A stretch of 64,000 nt of DNA from CAVZMO01 sp963776195 (GTDB taxonomy: Bacteria > Nitrospirota > Thermodesulfovibrionia > Thermodesulfovibrionales > SM23-35). This document shows, piece after piece, positions 1-8,395 of the stretch. Made by a program: the position numbers and the translations under genes. Position 1 is the first letter of the stretch. The number at the start of each line of letters is the position of its first letter. The stretch spans positions 1 through 64,000 of the forward strand of contig CAVZMO010000039.1 in assembly GCA_963776195.1 (NCBI GenBank), written 5' to 3'. The notes under the pieces are model-generated. The model worked only from the letters and a program-made list of their open reading frames with translations, was not told the DNA's origin and searched no databases.

Positions 1-114
1 TGAAGTGTGGATCGCATTTGCCCATGTTCGTGAGGTCGAGTAGTGGCAACTACAACTTATGGCCAATTTCTGATGTCTCATCGATCTGCGGGCGGATTCA
101 TTAATTCTTGATTC

Positions 115-780
115 TTACCCTTTATTACATTCAGGCATATCGATTCCAAAAGTCCTTCTATATTCCCCGAGTATTTGACATGCTTCGTCGATTTCATCAA
201 CGATTGAAAGCAGATCAAGATCCTCGGGCGCTATCGCATCATTCGGAATGAGCGTTGATTTGAACCAGTCTATGAGTCCCTTCCAGTATTCTCTGCCAAA
301 AAGTATTATCGGAAACACTCCGATCCTTTTTGTCTGCGAAAGCGTAAGCGCCTCGAATAGTTCATCCATTGTACCGAAACCACCGGGGAATATAATGAAT
401 GCGCTCGAGTATTTTACGAACATAAGTTTTCGTATAAAGAAGTACCTGAAGGAGAGAGAAATATCCTGATACTGATTCGGATGCTGTTCTACGGGGATCT
501 CGATATTGAGACCGACCGATTTCCCTTTCTCCTCTTTCGCTCCTTTATTTGCCCCTTCCATAACACCCGGCCCGCCGCCGGTAATAACAGCAAATCCCGA
601 GCCAGAGAGTCTTTTGCCGAGTTCAACCGCCTTCTCGTAATAGTGAGAGCCGGGGTTCATGCGTGAACTTCCAAAAACTGCGACCGCAGGGCCGAGACTG
701 TTGAGGGTCTCAAACCCCTCTACAAGTTCCGATTGGATCCTGAAGACCCTCCACGTTTCCGAGTGTTTCAAATCCTCCAT
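115..780 (-). CDS. LOG family (TIGR00730-type) Rossmann-fold protein
   Basis: This 221-residue protein belongs to the 'lonely guy' (LOG) family, often mislabelled lysine decarboxylase. Characterised members are cytokinin-riboside or nucleoside 5'-monophosphate phosphoribohydrolases, or have nucleotide-related roles. Two family motifs are visible: the glycine-rich GGGPGVMEG at about residues 68-76, which binds phosphate, and PGGFGTMDE at about 132-140, which carries the catalytic Glu. The length is typical of the longer bacterial LOG subgroup. The ATG start follows a strong AAAGGAG sequence. It is transcribed away from the neighbouring cytochrome gene and no operon partner is visible. The family call is firm; the substrate is unknown. 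Confidence 0.9.
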   Translation of the reverse strand: MEDLKHSETWRVFRIQSELVEGFETLNSLGPAVAVFGSSRMNPGSHYYEKAVELGKRLSGSGFAVITGGGPGVMEGANKGAKEEKGKSVGLNIEIPVEQHPNQYQDISLSFRYFFIRKLMFVKYSSAFIIFPGGFGTMDELFEALTLSQTKRIGVFPIILFGREYWKGLIDWFKSTLIPNDAIAPEDLDLLSIVDEIDEACQILGEYRRTFGIDMPECNKG

Positions 781-942
781 GAAAATCTCCTTTTAATAGA
801 ATTGTATATAAAGTCCGATGAAAAAGTCATGCTTCGAAAATAGGGCTGTGACCGCCACGTATTTCTTATAGTGTAGCCAGTTGGTCGATTTTTTAATATA
901 ATTGATCTACTGGTAAACTTATTTAAAACAAAAGGAGGTTTT

Positions 943-2196
943 ATGCGTACTTCTATTTTGCGCACTATCGGTGTTATCGGGATTGTTCTTTTTTCATCGA
1001 ACGTTTTCGCTCAAATGTGTGTTGATTGTCACAAAAAGGTAACGCCACATATCGTCTCTGACTGGGAACTGAGCAGACACAGCAAGGCCGGTGTGGATTG
1101 CGCGGTGTGCCATGGAGACGGGCACAAGACTGACCAGGACATAGCAAAAGCAAAAATTCCGACGCCGGATACCTGTGCACCCTGCCATGGGACAAGGGTT
1201 GAACAATTTAAAAAGGGAAAGCACGCCTATGCATGGGCCGCGCAGTGGGCGATGCCGACCGCCCACTGGCAGCCAATGGCGCTTATGGAAGGGAAAAAGG
1301 GATGCGGGGGATGCCACAAGATCGGGCTTAAAAGCGAATCGGAAATCAAAGGTCTGAAAGAAAAGGGTGATATTTTCGGTATCGCTTCATGTGATGCATG
1401 CCACACGAGGCATACCTTTTCCGTTAAAGAGGCAAGTCAGCCTCAGGCCTGCCAGACCTGCCATATGGGTATTGACCATGCCCAATGGGAGATGTTCTCT
1501 TCTTCAAAGCACGGCGTCAGGTTTTTATTGAAGCAGAATAAAACATTGCCGGAAACCACTGCTGCGCCGACATGTCAGACCTGCCATATGCAGGAAGGCA
1601 ATCATGCCGTGAGAACAGCATGGGGATTCCTCGCGGTCCGGCTGCCCATGCCGGAGGACAAGCAGTGGGCCGCCGATCGCACTACTATTCTTCAAGGGCT
1701 CAATGTTCTCGATCCCGATGGTAAGCCCACTGATAGACTTGCTGTCGTGAAAGCGGCGGATGTTGCCAGATTGACCCAGGAAGATTGGCAGAAGGAAAGG
1801 GACAAAATGGTGAAGATCTGCAACCAGTGCCATTCCCTTAATTTTGCCAAAGCGGAACTTGAAAAAGGCGATAACATGATCAGAGAAGCGGACCGGTTGA
1901 TGGCAGAAGCTATACGGATTGTCGGTGATCTATATAGAGACGGGATACTGGTAAAACAGAAGAAATATATCCATGCCTATGCGGACTTGCTCACCTTCCA
2001 CGATGCGCCAACCGTAATTGAGCAGAAGCTCTTCATAATGTTTCTCGAACACAGGATGAGGACATTCCAGGGGTCATTCCACTCCAACCCCGACTATGCA
2101 TTCTGGTATGGCTGGAGCGAGATGAACAGAGATTTGACGGAGATAAAGACCCGGGCAGCAGAGATGCGCGAGAATGCCAAAGAGATAAATAAGTAA
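943..2196 (+). CDS. octaheme c-type cytochrome, hydroxylamine oxidoreductase-like
   Basis: This 417-residue exported protein has an N-terminal signal peptide (hydrophobic residues 7-23, ending VFA-Q) and eight CXXCH heme motifs starting at Cys 26, 53, 78, 121, 150, 170, 211 and 293. The number and spacing, and the long helical C-terminal part after the last heme, match the octaheme HAO family. In that family the fourth heme (Cys121 here) is the catalytic one. Non-ammonia-oxidising members are thought to reduce nitrite or hydroxylamine. I could not decide from sequence alone whether the Tyr that cross-links to the P460 heme is present. An AAGGAGG ribosome site precedes the ATG. It stands alone, with no NapC/cytochrome c554 partner next to it. 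Confidence 0.85.
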   Translation: MRTSILRTIGVIGIVLFSSNVFAQMCVDCHKKVTPHIVSDWELSRHSKAGVDCAVCHGDGHKTDQDIAKAKIPTPDTCAPCHGTRVEQFKKGKHAYAWAAQWAMPTAHWQPMALMEGKKGCGGCHKIGLKSESEIKGLKEKGDIFGIASCDACHTRHTFSVKEASQPQACQTCHMGIDHAQWEMFSSSKHGVRFLLKQNKTLPETTAAPTCQTCHMQEGNHAVRTAWGFLAVRLPMPEDKQWAADRTTILQGLNVLDPDGKPTDRLAVVKAADVARLTQEDWQKERDKMVKICNQCHSLNFAKAELEKGDNMIREADRLMAEAIRIVGDLYRDGILVKQKKYIHAYADLLTFHDAPTVIEQKLFIMFLEHRMRTFQGSFHSNPDYAFWYGWSEMNRDLTEIKTRAAEMRENAKEINK

Positions 2197-2206
2197 GAAA
2201 TAAGTG

Positions 2207-2245
2207 CCCCCTTAGCCCTCCTTTTCGAAAGGAAGGTTAAGGGGG
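2207..2245 (+). terminator. long hairpin after the octaheme cytochrome gene
   Basis: An inverted repeat of about 18 bp with a TCG loop: CCCCCTTA at 2207-2214 pairs with TAAGGGGG at 2238-2245, with a T/C-rich inner stem containing one wobble and one mismatch. No T-run follows, so it may act as an mRNA 3'-end stabiliser or be a dispersed repeat rather than a classic intrinsic terminator. Confidence 0.5.
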
Positions 2246-2308
2246 ATTCCCGTCCCGGTAAAAGTAAGAAGCAGGTTTGGTTACAATCCACAGTTTATTG
2301 AAATCTGA

Positions 2309-2314
2309 TATAAT
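2309..2314 (+). promoter_or_regulatory. -10 box of RNase J, leaderless-type
   Basis: A perfect TATAAT lies 8 nt before the GTG start at 2323, with a plausible -35 TCCACA at 2287-2292 (16-nt spacer). No Shine-Dalgarno sequence is present, so the mRNA would begin at or within a few bases of the start codon. Confidence 0.5.
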
Positions 2315-2322
2315 AAATATTT

Positions 2323-3978
2323 GTGAATAACGTGCTTTCTGTAATTCCCCTTGGAGGTGTTGAGGAGATCGGCCTCAACATGACTGTTTTCGAATACAAC
2401 AATGATATCATTGTTGTCGATGCCGGACTTATGTTCCCTGAAGAAGACGTCCTCGGCGTGGATTTTGTCATTCCTGATATTTCCTATTTGATCAACAACA
2501 AAGAAAAAGTGAAGGCCGTAGTTCTCACACACGGGCACGAAGACCATACCGGCGCACTCCCTTTTCTGTTAAAAGAAATAGATGTCCCTGTCTACGGGAC
2601 ACCCCTGACCATCGGTTTAGTGAGGGAAAAACTCCGTGAACATAAGCTTGAAGACGCCAAGCTTATTCCCGTGATGCCGAGAGATATCGTTCATATCGGC
2701 GCCTTTTCGATAGAGTTCGTGAGAGTGACGCACAGCATCGTCGACGGGGTCGGCCTTGGCATTACGACGCCGGTGGGTCTGGTTGTGCATACCGGGGATT
2801 TCAAACTCGATCCGACTCCCGTTGACGGGCAGCTTATGGATTTTCACCGGTTCGCAGAATACGGAGAAAGGGGCACACTCCTCCTTTTATCGGACAGTAC
2901 GAACGCTGAGAAAGGCGGATTTACATACTCCGAAAAAGAGGTCAGGCGGGCCTTTGAGGACATATTCTCGAATACGAAAGGACGGATCGTCATTGCGACC
3001 TTTGCGTCCAATATCCACAGGATCCAGCAGGCAATAGACGTGGCGGTTAAATATGAACGGAAGGTCATTCTGTGCGGGAAGAGCATTATATCGAATGCGC
3101 AGATAGCTCTCAGTTTAGGGTATCTGAAAATACCGCACGAAACGTGGCTTAGGCTTGAGGACCTCAAAAACCTGGAAGATCACGAGGTTGTGATCATTAC
3201 AACGGGAAGCCAGGGGGAACCGATGAGTGTGCTTTCGAGGATCGCAACGGATGAGCATAAACTGATTAAAATTAAGGAGGGTGATACCGTCATACTCTCC
3301 GCGAAGATGATTCCCGGGAATGAGCGGTCGATCGGAAAGATTATCAATCACCTCTTCAGGCGGGGAGCCGATGTTATCTATGAGAAGGTGTCGGAGGTGC
3401 ACGTCTCCGGACACGCCTCGAAAGAGGAATTGAAACTCATGCTCAACCTCATTAAGCCGAAGTATTTCATGCCGGTGCACGGAGAGTACAGGCATCTCGT
3501 GTATCATTCCCTGCTCGCAAAAAAAATGGATATCCCGAAGGAGAATATATTCATCCTGAAAAACGGTGATGTCGTCGAAATATCCGATAAAGAGGCAAGA
3601 CAGAACGGGAGTGTGCATTCGGGCCGCATATTTATCGACGGAAAGGGCATGGGGGGTGTGGAGGAAATGGTGCTCCGCGACCGGCTGCGGCTTGCTCACG
3701 ACGGAATCGTCCTGATACTTCTGGCGGTAGAGAAACTGACCGGGACCATAGTCTCCGGCCCGGAGATCATATCAAGAGGGTTTGTTTTTGAAGATGCTTC
3801 CCCGGAGGTCATCAATAATGTGAGGGAACTCATTGTGAAAACCATAGAAGGGCTCGAACCGGAGTTAATATCCGATTCCTCACTGCTCAAGGCAAAACTC
3901 AGGAGTACCCTGAAGAAATACCTCAGGAACACCATGGAAAGAAGGCCGATGATTATGCCGATAATCATCGAGGTTTAG
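2323..3978 (+). CDS. rnj: ribonuclease J
   Basis: This 551-residue metallo-beta-lactamase/beta-CASP nuclease acts in RNA decay and 5' or 3' rRNA/mRNA maturation in the cytoplasm. The zinc-binding signature HGHEDH lies at residues 70-75, and further metal ligands are in the HSIVDG and HTGDF stretches. The beta-CASP domain follows and includes the late VHGEYRHL motif. The C-terminal RNase J domain is complete, ending in an RRPMIMPIIIEV tail. Length matches the family (about 550). The start is GTG with no Shine-Dalgarno but a TATAAT just upstream; a second GTG three codons in is possible. uppP follows after 5 nt and ftsK overlaps that, so the three probably form one transcript. Confidence 0.95.
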   Translation: MNNVLSVIPLGGVEEIGLNMTVFEYNNDIIVVDAGLMFPEEDVLGVDFVIPDISYLINNKEKVKAVVLTHGHEDHTGALPFLLKEIDVPVYGTPLTIGLVREKLREHKLEDAKLIPVMPRDIVHIGAFSIEFVRVTHSIVDGVGLGITTPVGLVVHTGDFKLDPTPVDGQLMDFHRFAEYGERGTLLLLSDSTNAEKGGFTYSEKEVRRAFEDIFSNTKGRIVIATFASNIHRIQQAIDVAVKYERKVILCGKSIISNAQIALSLGYLKIPHETWLRLEDLKNLEDHEVVIITTGSQGEPMSVLSRIATDEHKLIKIKEGDTVILSAKMIPGNERSIGKIINHLFRRGADVIYEKVSEVHVSGHASKEELKLMLNLIKPKYFMPVHGEYRHLVYHSLLAKKMDIPKENIFILKNGDVVEISDKEARQNGSVHSGRIFIDGKGMGGVEEMVLRDRLRLAHDGIVLILLAVEKLTGTIVSGPEIISRGFVFEDASPEVINNVRELIVKTIEGLEPELISDSSLLKAKLRSTLKKYLRNTMERRPMIMPIIIEV

Positions 3979-3983
3979 GGTCC

Positions 3984-4751
3984 ATGATCGAGGCGTTCAT
4001 ACTCGGCATTGTACAGGGGATCACCGAATTTCTTCCGGTCAGCAGTACGGCACATCTGATATTATTCCCTTGGTTTTTTAACTGGAGCGGTGAGGTTGAC
4101 TCGCTCACCTTTGACGTTTCCCTCCATGCAGGCACCCTGCTGGCGCTGCTTCTCTGTTTCCGGCGAGATTGGATAGAGCTTATCACAAAGAAGCAGAGGT
4201 TGTTCGGAATGATCATCTTGGCGTCCATCCCGGCCGGTGTTGCGGGATTTCTTCTGAATGACCTGGCGGAAAAATATTTACGTAAACCGTCGCTGATAAG
4301 TTTTACTTTAATAGCCGTGGGATTGCTGATGCTGTTGGCTGAAAAGGCATTTAAATATAAGGGTATCGAAAAGACGGGATTAAAAGATGCGGTCTTTATC
4401 GGTATTGCACAAGCCATTGCTATTATCCCGGGGGTTTCACGTTCAGGCATCACCATTTCAGCGGGACTCTTTAGAGGGTTTGAGAGAGAAGCAGCCGCAC
4501 GGTTTTCCTTCCTCCTTTCGACCCCCATTATCGGCGGCGCCACCATTTTGCACTTTAAAAAGGGTTTTCTCGGTCACGAAACCCATGATATTCAACTCTT
4601 TGCAATCGGACTCGTCACTTCTTTTGTTACGGGATTCATTGCGCTGAAATTTTTATTGAACTTCCTTAAGAAGCATCCTTTGAACCTCTTCGTTTACTAC
4701 AGGTTTGTCCTTTCACTTGTTATAATAGCAGGGATATGGCTGAAAGGATAA
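3984..4751 (+). CDS. uppP: undecaprenyl-diphosphatase UppP (BacA)
   Basis: This 255-residue polytopic inner-membrane enzyme recycles undecaprenyl pyrophosphate to the monophosphate carrier used for peptidoglycan and O-antigen synthesis. The (E/Q)xxxE motif QGITE is at residues 11-15 and is followed by FLPVSSTAH. The second catalytic motif PGVSRSGIT is at 149-157. About seven hydrophobic segments fit the family topology and the length is normal. It starts 5 nt after the RNase J stop and its 3' end overlaps the ftsK start by 16 nt, so translation is probably coupled. Confidence 0.95.
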   Translation: MIEAFILGIVQGITEFLPVSSTAHLILFPWFFNWSGEVDSLTFDVSLHAGTLLALLLCFRRDWIELITKKQRLFGMIILASIPAGVAGFLLNDLAEKYLRKPSLISFTLIAVGLLMLLAEKAFKYKGIEKTGLKDAVFIGIAQAIAIIPGVSRSGITISAGLFRGFEREAAARFSFLLSTPIIGGATILHFKKGFLGHETHDIQLFAIGLVTSFVTGFIALKFLLNFLKKHPLNLFVYYRFVLSLVIIAGIWLKG

Positions 4752-6799
4752 AGCGCGTAAAAGAAGAGGTCTTTGGCGTTGTCTCTGTTATGGGAAGCCT
4801 CTATCTGCTCTTAAGTCTATTCACACACTATACGCGTGATCCGGTCCCTTTTTTCAGGACCACGGAGCCGCCTGAGCCATTACGGAATCTCGGAGGAATA
4901 ATCGGAGCGTATATTTCCGGATGGTTGATCATCTCTGTCGGATTTGCCGCCTTCATTATCCCCATTCTTTCTATCGCCTTCGGAATAAAGCGACTCCTTG
5001 GAAAGGAGGGACATAAGATTTATCTGCTTGGCGGTGTTTTATTTGTTATATCTTCTTCCGCCCTTTTTTCGCTTCTGTCTAACACCTTTCATGTGGTGTT
5101 CGAAGGATACCCGGACGGGACAGGGGGACTCTTGGGCAGAGGGATAGCATATTTTTCCGACAGTCTTCTGTCTGTCCCCGGAGCGTATATCTTTGCACTC
5201 TCCATCTTCTTCTCTGCAATCATATTGTTGAGCCCTGTTTCTATTACAGCTATTGCGGTAAAAAGAAGGGAGAAGAAGGAAAGGGCTGTGGAAATGATTG
5301 AAGGAATAAGCCCGGAAGAACAGGAGATTCTGATTACGGATCCTGAACCTCTGCCGGCGTCTCAGTCACCGTCGAAACCCGGGGCGGTGATGCCGAGGAA
5401 AAAGGGAGACTATGAATTCCCGTCTTTAGAACTCTTGAATATCTCCGATTCTGTATATATCAGGCCTTCGAACGATGAGCTTTTAGCGGATTCCGGGCTT
5501 ATCGAGAGGAAACTCGATGACTTCGGGGTCGAGGGCAAGATCACGAAGGTGAACCCGGGGCCCATAGTAACGATGTATGAATTCGAGCCCGCTCCCGGGG
5601 TAAAGATAAACAGGATTGTATCACTGTCCGATGATCTCGCGCTCGCGCTCAAGGCACAGAGCGTCAGGGTTTCGCCGATCGCGGGAAGGGCCGTAATAGG
5701 GATAGAGGTCCCGAACAAGCAGAGAGAGACAGTGTCATTGAGAGAGATCCTTTCGTCAGAGGGTTTTCAGAAAAGCAAATCAAAGCTTACCCTCGGTCTC
5801 GGCAAGGAAATAGCCGGTACGCCGATTATCGCTGATCTTTCAAGGATGCCCCATCTTCTCGTTGCGGGTGCGACCGGCTCAGGCAAGAGTGTATCGATAA
5901 ACTCGATGATCATGAGCATATTGTATAAGGCCGCGCCTGCCGAAGTGAAGATGCTGATGGTCGATCCCAAGCTGATCGAGCTGTCTGCTTACGAGGATAT
6001 TCCGCATCTCATCTCACCCGTCATCACAAATCCGAAAGAAGCTGCAGATGCATTGAAAAAGATGGTTATCGAAATGGAGCGGAGGTACAGGTTTCTTGCG
6101 GAAAGGACCGCACGAAACATCGAAAGTTTCAACCAGCAGACGACGGATGAGGAACAACTCCCTTACATTATCATTATCATAGATGAACTCGCAGACCTGA
6201 TGTTTACCGCGCCAAGTGACGTTGAGGATTCGATAGCGAGGCTTGCGCAAATGGGAAGGGCATCGGGCATACATCTTATCCTGGCCACGCAGAGACCTTC
6301 TGTTGATGTCATTACGGGAATAATAAAAGCAAACTTCCCTGCAAGGATAGCGTTTCAGGTCTCTTCAAAGGTTGATTCAAGGACGATCCTTGACGCTCAC
6401 GGTGCGGAACAACTTTTGGGGAGAGGAGACATGCTTTTCATGTTACCGGGTGCAAGAATGATGCGCGTTCACGGAGCTCTTATCACAGAAGAGGAGATAA
6501 AGACCGTTACAGAATTTGTAAGGGCACAGGGAAGACCCGATTATACGATATTGGAAAGCATTCAATATACGGAAGAAACGGACGAAGACGAAAGATCGGC
6601 AGAGAGAGATGAAATGTACATGAAGGCGATCGATATCGCAGAGACGACAGGAGAGGTCTCCATATCCTCTATACAGAGGCGCTTGAAGATCGGGTATAAT
6701 AGGGCTGCGAGGGTCATGGAACTGATGGAAGAGGACGGTCTTGTAGGGCCGCCAAAAGGTGCGGGAAAACCCAGGGATTTTCTGAGGAGGAGACGATAA
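4736..6799 (+). CDS. ftsK: DNA translocase FtsK/SpoIIIE
   Basis: This 687-residue septal DNA pump clears chromosome termini during division. Four or five membrane segments occupy residues 12-170 and are followed by a short, charged linker (about 175-230), much shorter than in E. coli. The FtsK motor carries Walker A GATGSGKS at 378-385 and Walker B IIIIIDE at 478-484. The C-terminal winged-helix gamma domain (about 620-687), which reads KOPS sites, is present. The ATG lies inside the uppP 3' end. A TATAAT-like box also sits 9 nt before it, so it might have its own promoter. Confidence 0.95.
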   Translation: MAERIKRVKEEVFGVVSVMGSLYLLLSLFTHYTRDPVPFFRTTEPPEPLRNLGGIIGAYISGWLIISVGFAAFIIPILSIAFGIKRLLGKEGHKIYLLGGVLFVISSSALFSLLSNTFHVVFEGYPDGTGGLLGRGIAYFSDSLLSVPGAYIFALSIFFSAIILLSPVSITAIAVKRREKKERAVEMIEGISPEEQEILITDPEPLPASQSPSKPGAVMPRKKGDYEFPSLELLNISDSVYIRPSNDELLADSGLIERKLDDFGVEGKITKVNPGPIVTMYEFEPAPGVKINRIVSLSDDLALALKAQSVRVSPIAGRAVIGIEVPNKQRETVSLREILSSEGFQKSKSKLTLGLGKEIAGTPIIADLSRMPHLLVAGATGSGKSVSINSMIMSILYKAAPAEVKMLMVDPKLIELSAYEDIPHLISPVITNPKEAADALKKMVIEMERRYRFLAERTARNIESFNQQTTDEEQLPYIIIIIDELADLMFTAPSDVEDSIARLAQMGRASGIHLILATQRPSVDVITGIIKANFPARIAFQVSSKVDSRTILDAHGAEQLLGRGDMLFMLPGARMMRVHGALITEEEIKTVTEFVRAQGRPDYTILESIQYTEETDEDERSAERDEMYMKAIDIAETTGEVSISSIQRRLKIGYNRAARVMELMEEDGLVGPPKGAGKPRDFLRRRR

Positions 6800-6852
6800 A
6801 GTTTTTGGCTTTATGCTTTTAATAATTTCTTAGTTCTCCGATAGGAGTAGTT

Positions 6853-7956
6853 ATGGACAGCGTTATCGATATCTTTCAAAAAGTTCTCGTAAACGGTCTG
6901 CAGATCAAGGCCTCCGATATTCACCTGTGTGTCGGTTCTACCTGGAAATACAGGCTCCATGGCGTTATCATGCCGATCAATAATATAAAACCTCTGGAAA
7001 TGGAAGAATGTGAAGAGATCGTGAAACATATCCTTTTAAATGCACACCGGTTTTATAAAGAGGAAATCGACAAGGTCTTCAGTACGCTTCAGGATTTGGA
7101 TTGTGCCTACATAATAGAAGGTATTTCACGCTTCCGGGTGAATGTATGTCGCCAGAGGGGCTCCTTTTCGGTTACTCTGCGGGTGATACCTTTCGCAGTC
7201 CCAACAATAGATTCGTTGGGGTTGCCGGCCGTTATCAAAGATATTTCTCTGGAGGAAAGAGGTTTGATCCTGGTGACCGGCATTACCGGCAGCGGCAAGT
7301 CTACAACTCTCTCCGCGATGATCAATCTTATCAACCAGACGAAACCGTGCAAGATCGTTACTATCGAAGACCCCATCGAATATCTTCATAAAGAGGTCAA
7401 GGCTTCGATTATTCAACGGGAGGTCGGTCCCGACACTGAGAGTTTTGCGATTGCCCTTCGTGCAGCATTGCGCCAGGACCCTGACGTTATCCTGGTGGGG
7501 GAGATGAGGGACACCACAACTGTCGACACCGCGTTAAAAGCGGCGGAAACGGGACATCTCGTCCTGTCGACCCTTCACACCCTGGATGCTCCGACGACTA
7601 TCCAGAGGATCATCAGCGCCTTTGATTTAAGCGAACAGCAGGCCTTACGCATCAGGGTGGCTGAAGCGCTGAAGGCTGTTATCTCTCAGCGGTTGATACG
7701 CAGGAGCGATAATACGGGCAGGGTAGCTGTGCTCGAAATTATGCGGAACACTCTTACCATAAAAGACTGTATCGAAAATCCCGAAAAGACGGGTTCCATT
7801 AAAGATTTTATCGCTACCGGAAAGGACCAATACGGCATGCAGACATTCGACCAGCATCTGCTGGAATTATATAATCAAAAAATAATCGATCTTGAAACCG
7901 CAAAATTGGCCGCTACGAGCGCTTCTGATTTTGAACGCAGTGTAACATTCTACTGA
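6853..7956 (+). CDS. pilT: type IV pilus retraction ATPase, PilT/PilU family
   Basis: This 367-residue secretion ATPase of the PilT type powers pilus disassembly, twitching or DNA uptake. The N-terminal PAS-like domain begins with KASDIHLCVGS. Walker A GITGSGKST is at 143-151, the Asp box IEDPIE at about 170-176, Walker B around DVILVGEMRD at 211-220, and the His box GHLVLSTLHT follows. Length matches PilT (about 350-370). No other pilus genes are adjacent, so pilT versus pilU cannot be separated here. It begins 53 nt after ftsK and a GGAG precedes the ATG. Confidence 0.9.
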   Translation: MDSVIDIFQKVLVNGLQIKASDIHLCVGSTWKYRLHGVIMPINNIKPLEMEECEEIVKHILLNAHRFYKEEIDKVFSTLQDLDCAYIIEGISRFRVNVCRQRGSFSVTLRVIPFAVPTIDSLGLPAVIKDISLEERGLILVTGITGSGKSTTLSAMINLINQTKPCKIVTIEDPIEYLHKEVKASIIQREVGPDTESFAIALRAALRQDPDVILVGEMRDTTTVDTALKAAETGHLVLSTLHTLDAPTTIQRIISAFDLSEQQALRIRVAEALKAVISQRLIRRSDNTGRVAVLEIMRNTLTIKDCIENPEKTGSIKDFIATGKDQYGMQTFDQHLLELYNQKIIDLETAKLAATSASDFERSVTFY

Positions 7957-8117
7957 TGCCGGAAAGAAATGCAGGCCTGCGATAAGATATAGCGAATAAA
8001 ATAATGCTCGATCGGGAATTTGATTGCCGGGTTTTTATTACAAATCCCCCTGCTGTCAGGGAGATCCTGCTATAATTATTCACTGCTAATGATAAATCGT
8101 GAGTGAGGAGAGAGAAA

Positions 8118-8351
8118 ATGGGAGAGATTGAAAACGTAGCTATGAAGATTTTTAATGCATACGAGGACTATTATCTCGATAAAGACAAAAGTAAAATTTT
8201 CGAAGAACTTTTCGACAGATATCTGACTGTTGTTGATACAGACGGCAAAACGGAACCCTATGACGCTCTTGTTCAGCTCGCATATCGCTATCGCGCCGAA
8301 TTTGACCAGATGGTAAAAATACTGAAGGACCACTCCCTGATCCCCGACTAA
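8118..8351 (+). CDS. small hypothetical protein
   Basis: A 77-residue acidic, mostly helical protein with no recognised family. The ATG at 8118 is preferred because GAGGAG sits about 7 nt upstream; an in-frame GTG at 8103 would add five residues. A TATAAT box lies about 45 nt upstream (around 8071), so it has a normal leader. It is flanked by pilT (same strand) and the convergent acyl-CoA synthetase/GNAT gene. Function unknown. Confidence 0.6.
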   Translation: MGEIENVAMKIFNAYEDYYLDKDKSKIFEELFDRYLTVVDTDGKTEPYDALVQLAYRYRAEFDQMVKILKDHSLIPD

Positions 8352-8395
8352 TTTTTTAAATGTTTCTTAATAAAGAATTAATATGAAAATGTTTT

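Noticed and set aside
3115..3699. 194-codon minus-strand frame
   Set aside because: Antisense shadow of RNase J.
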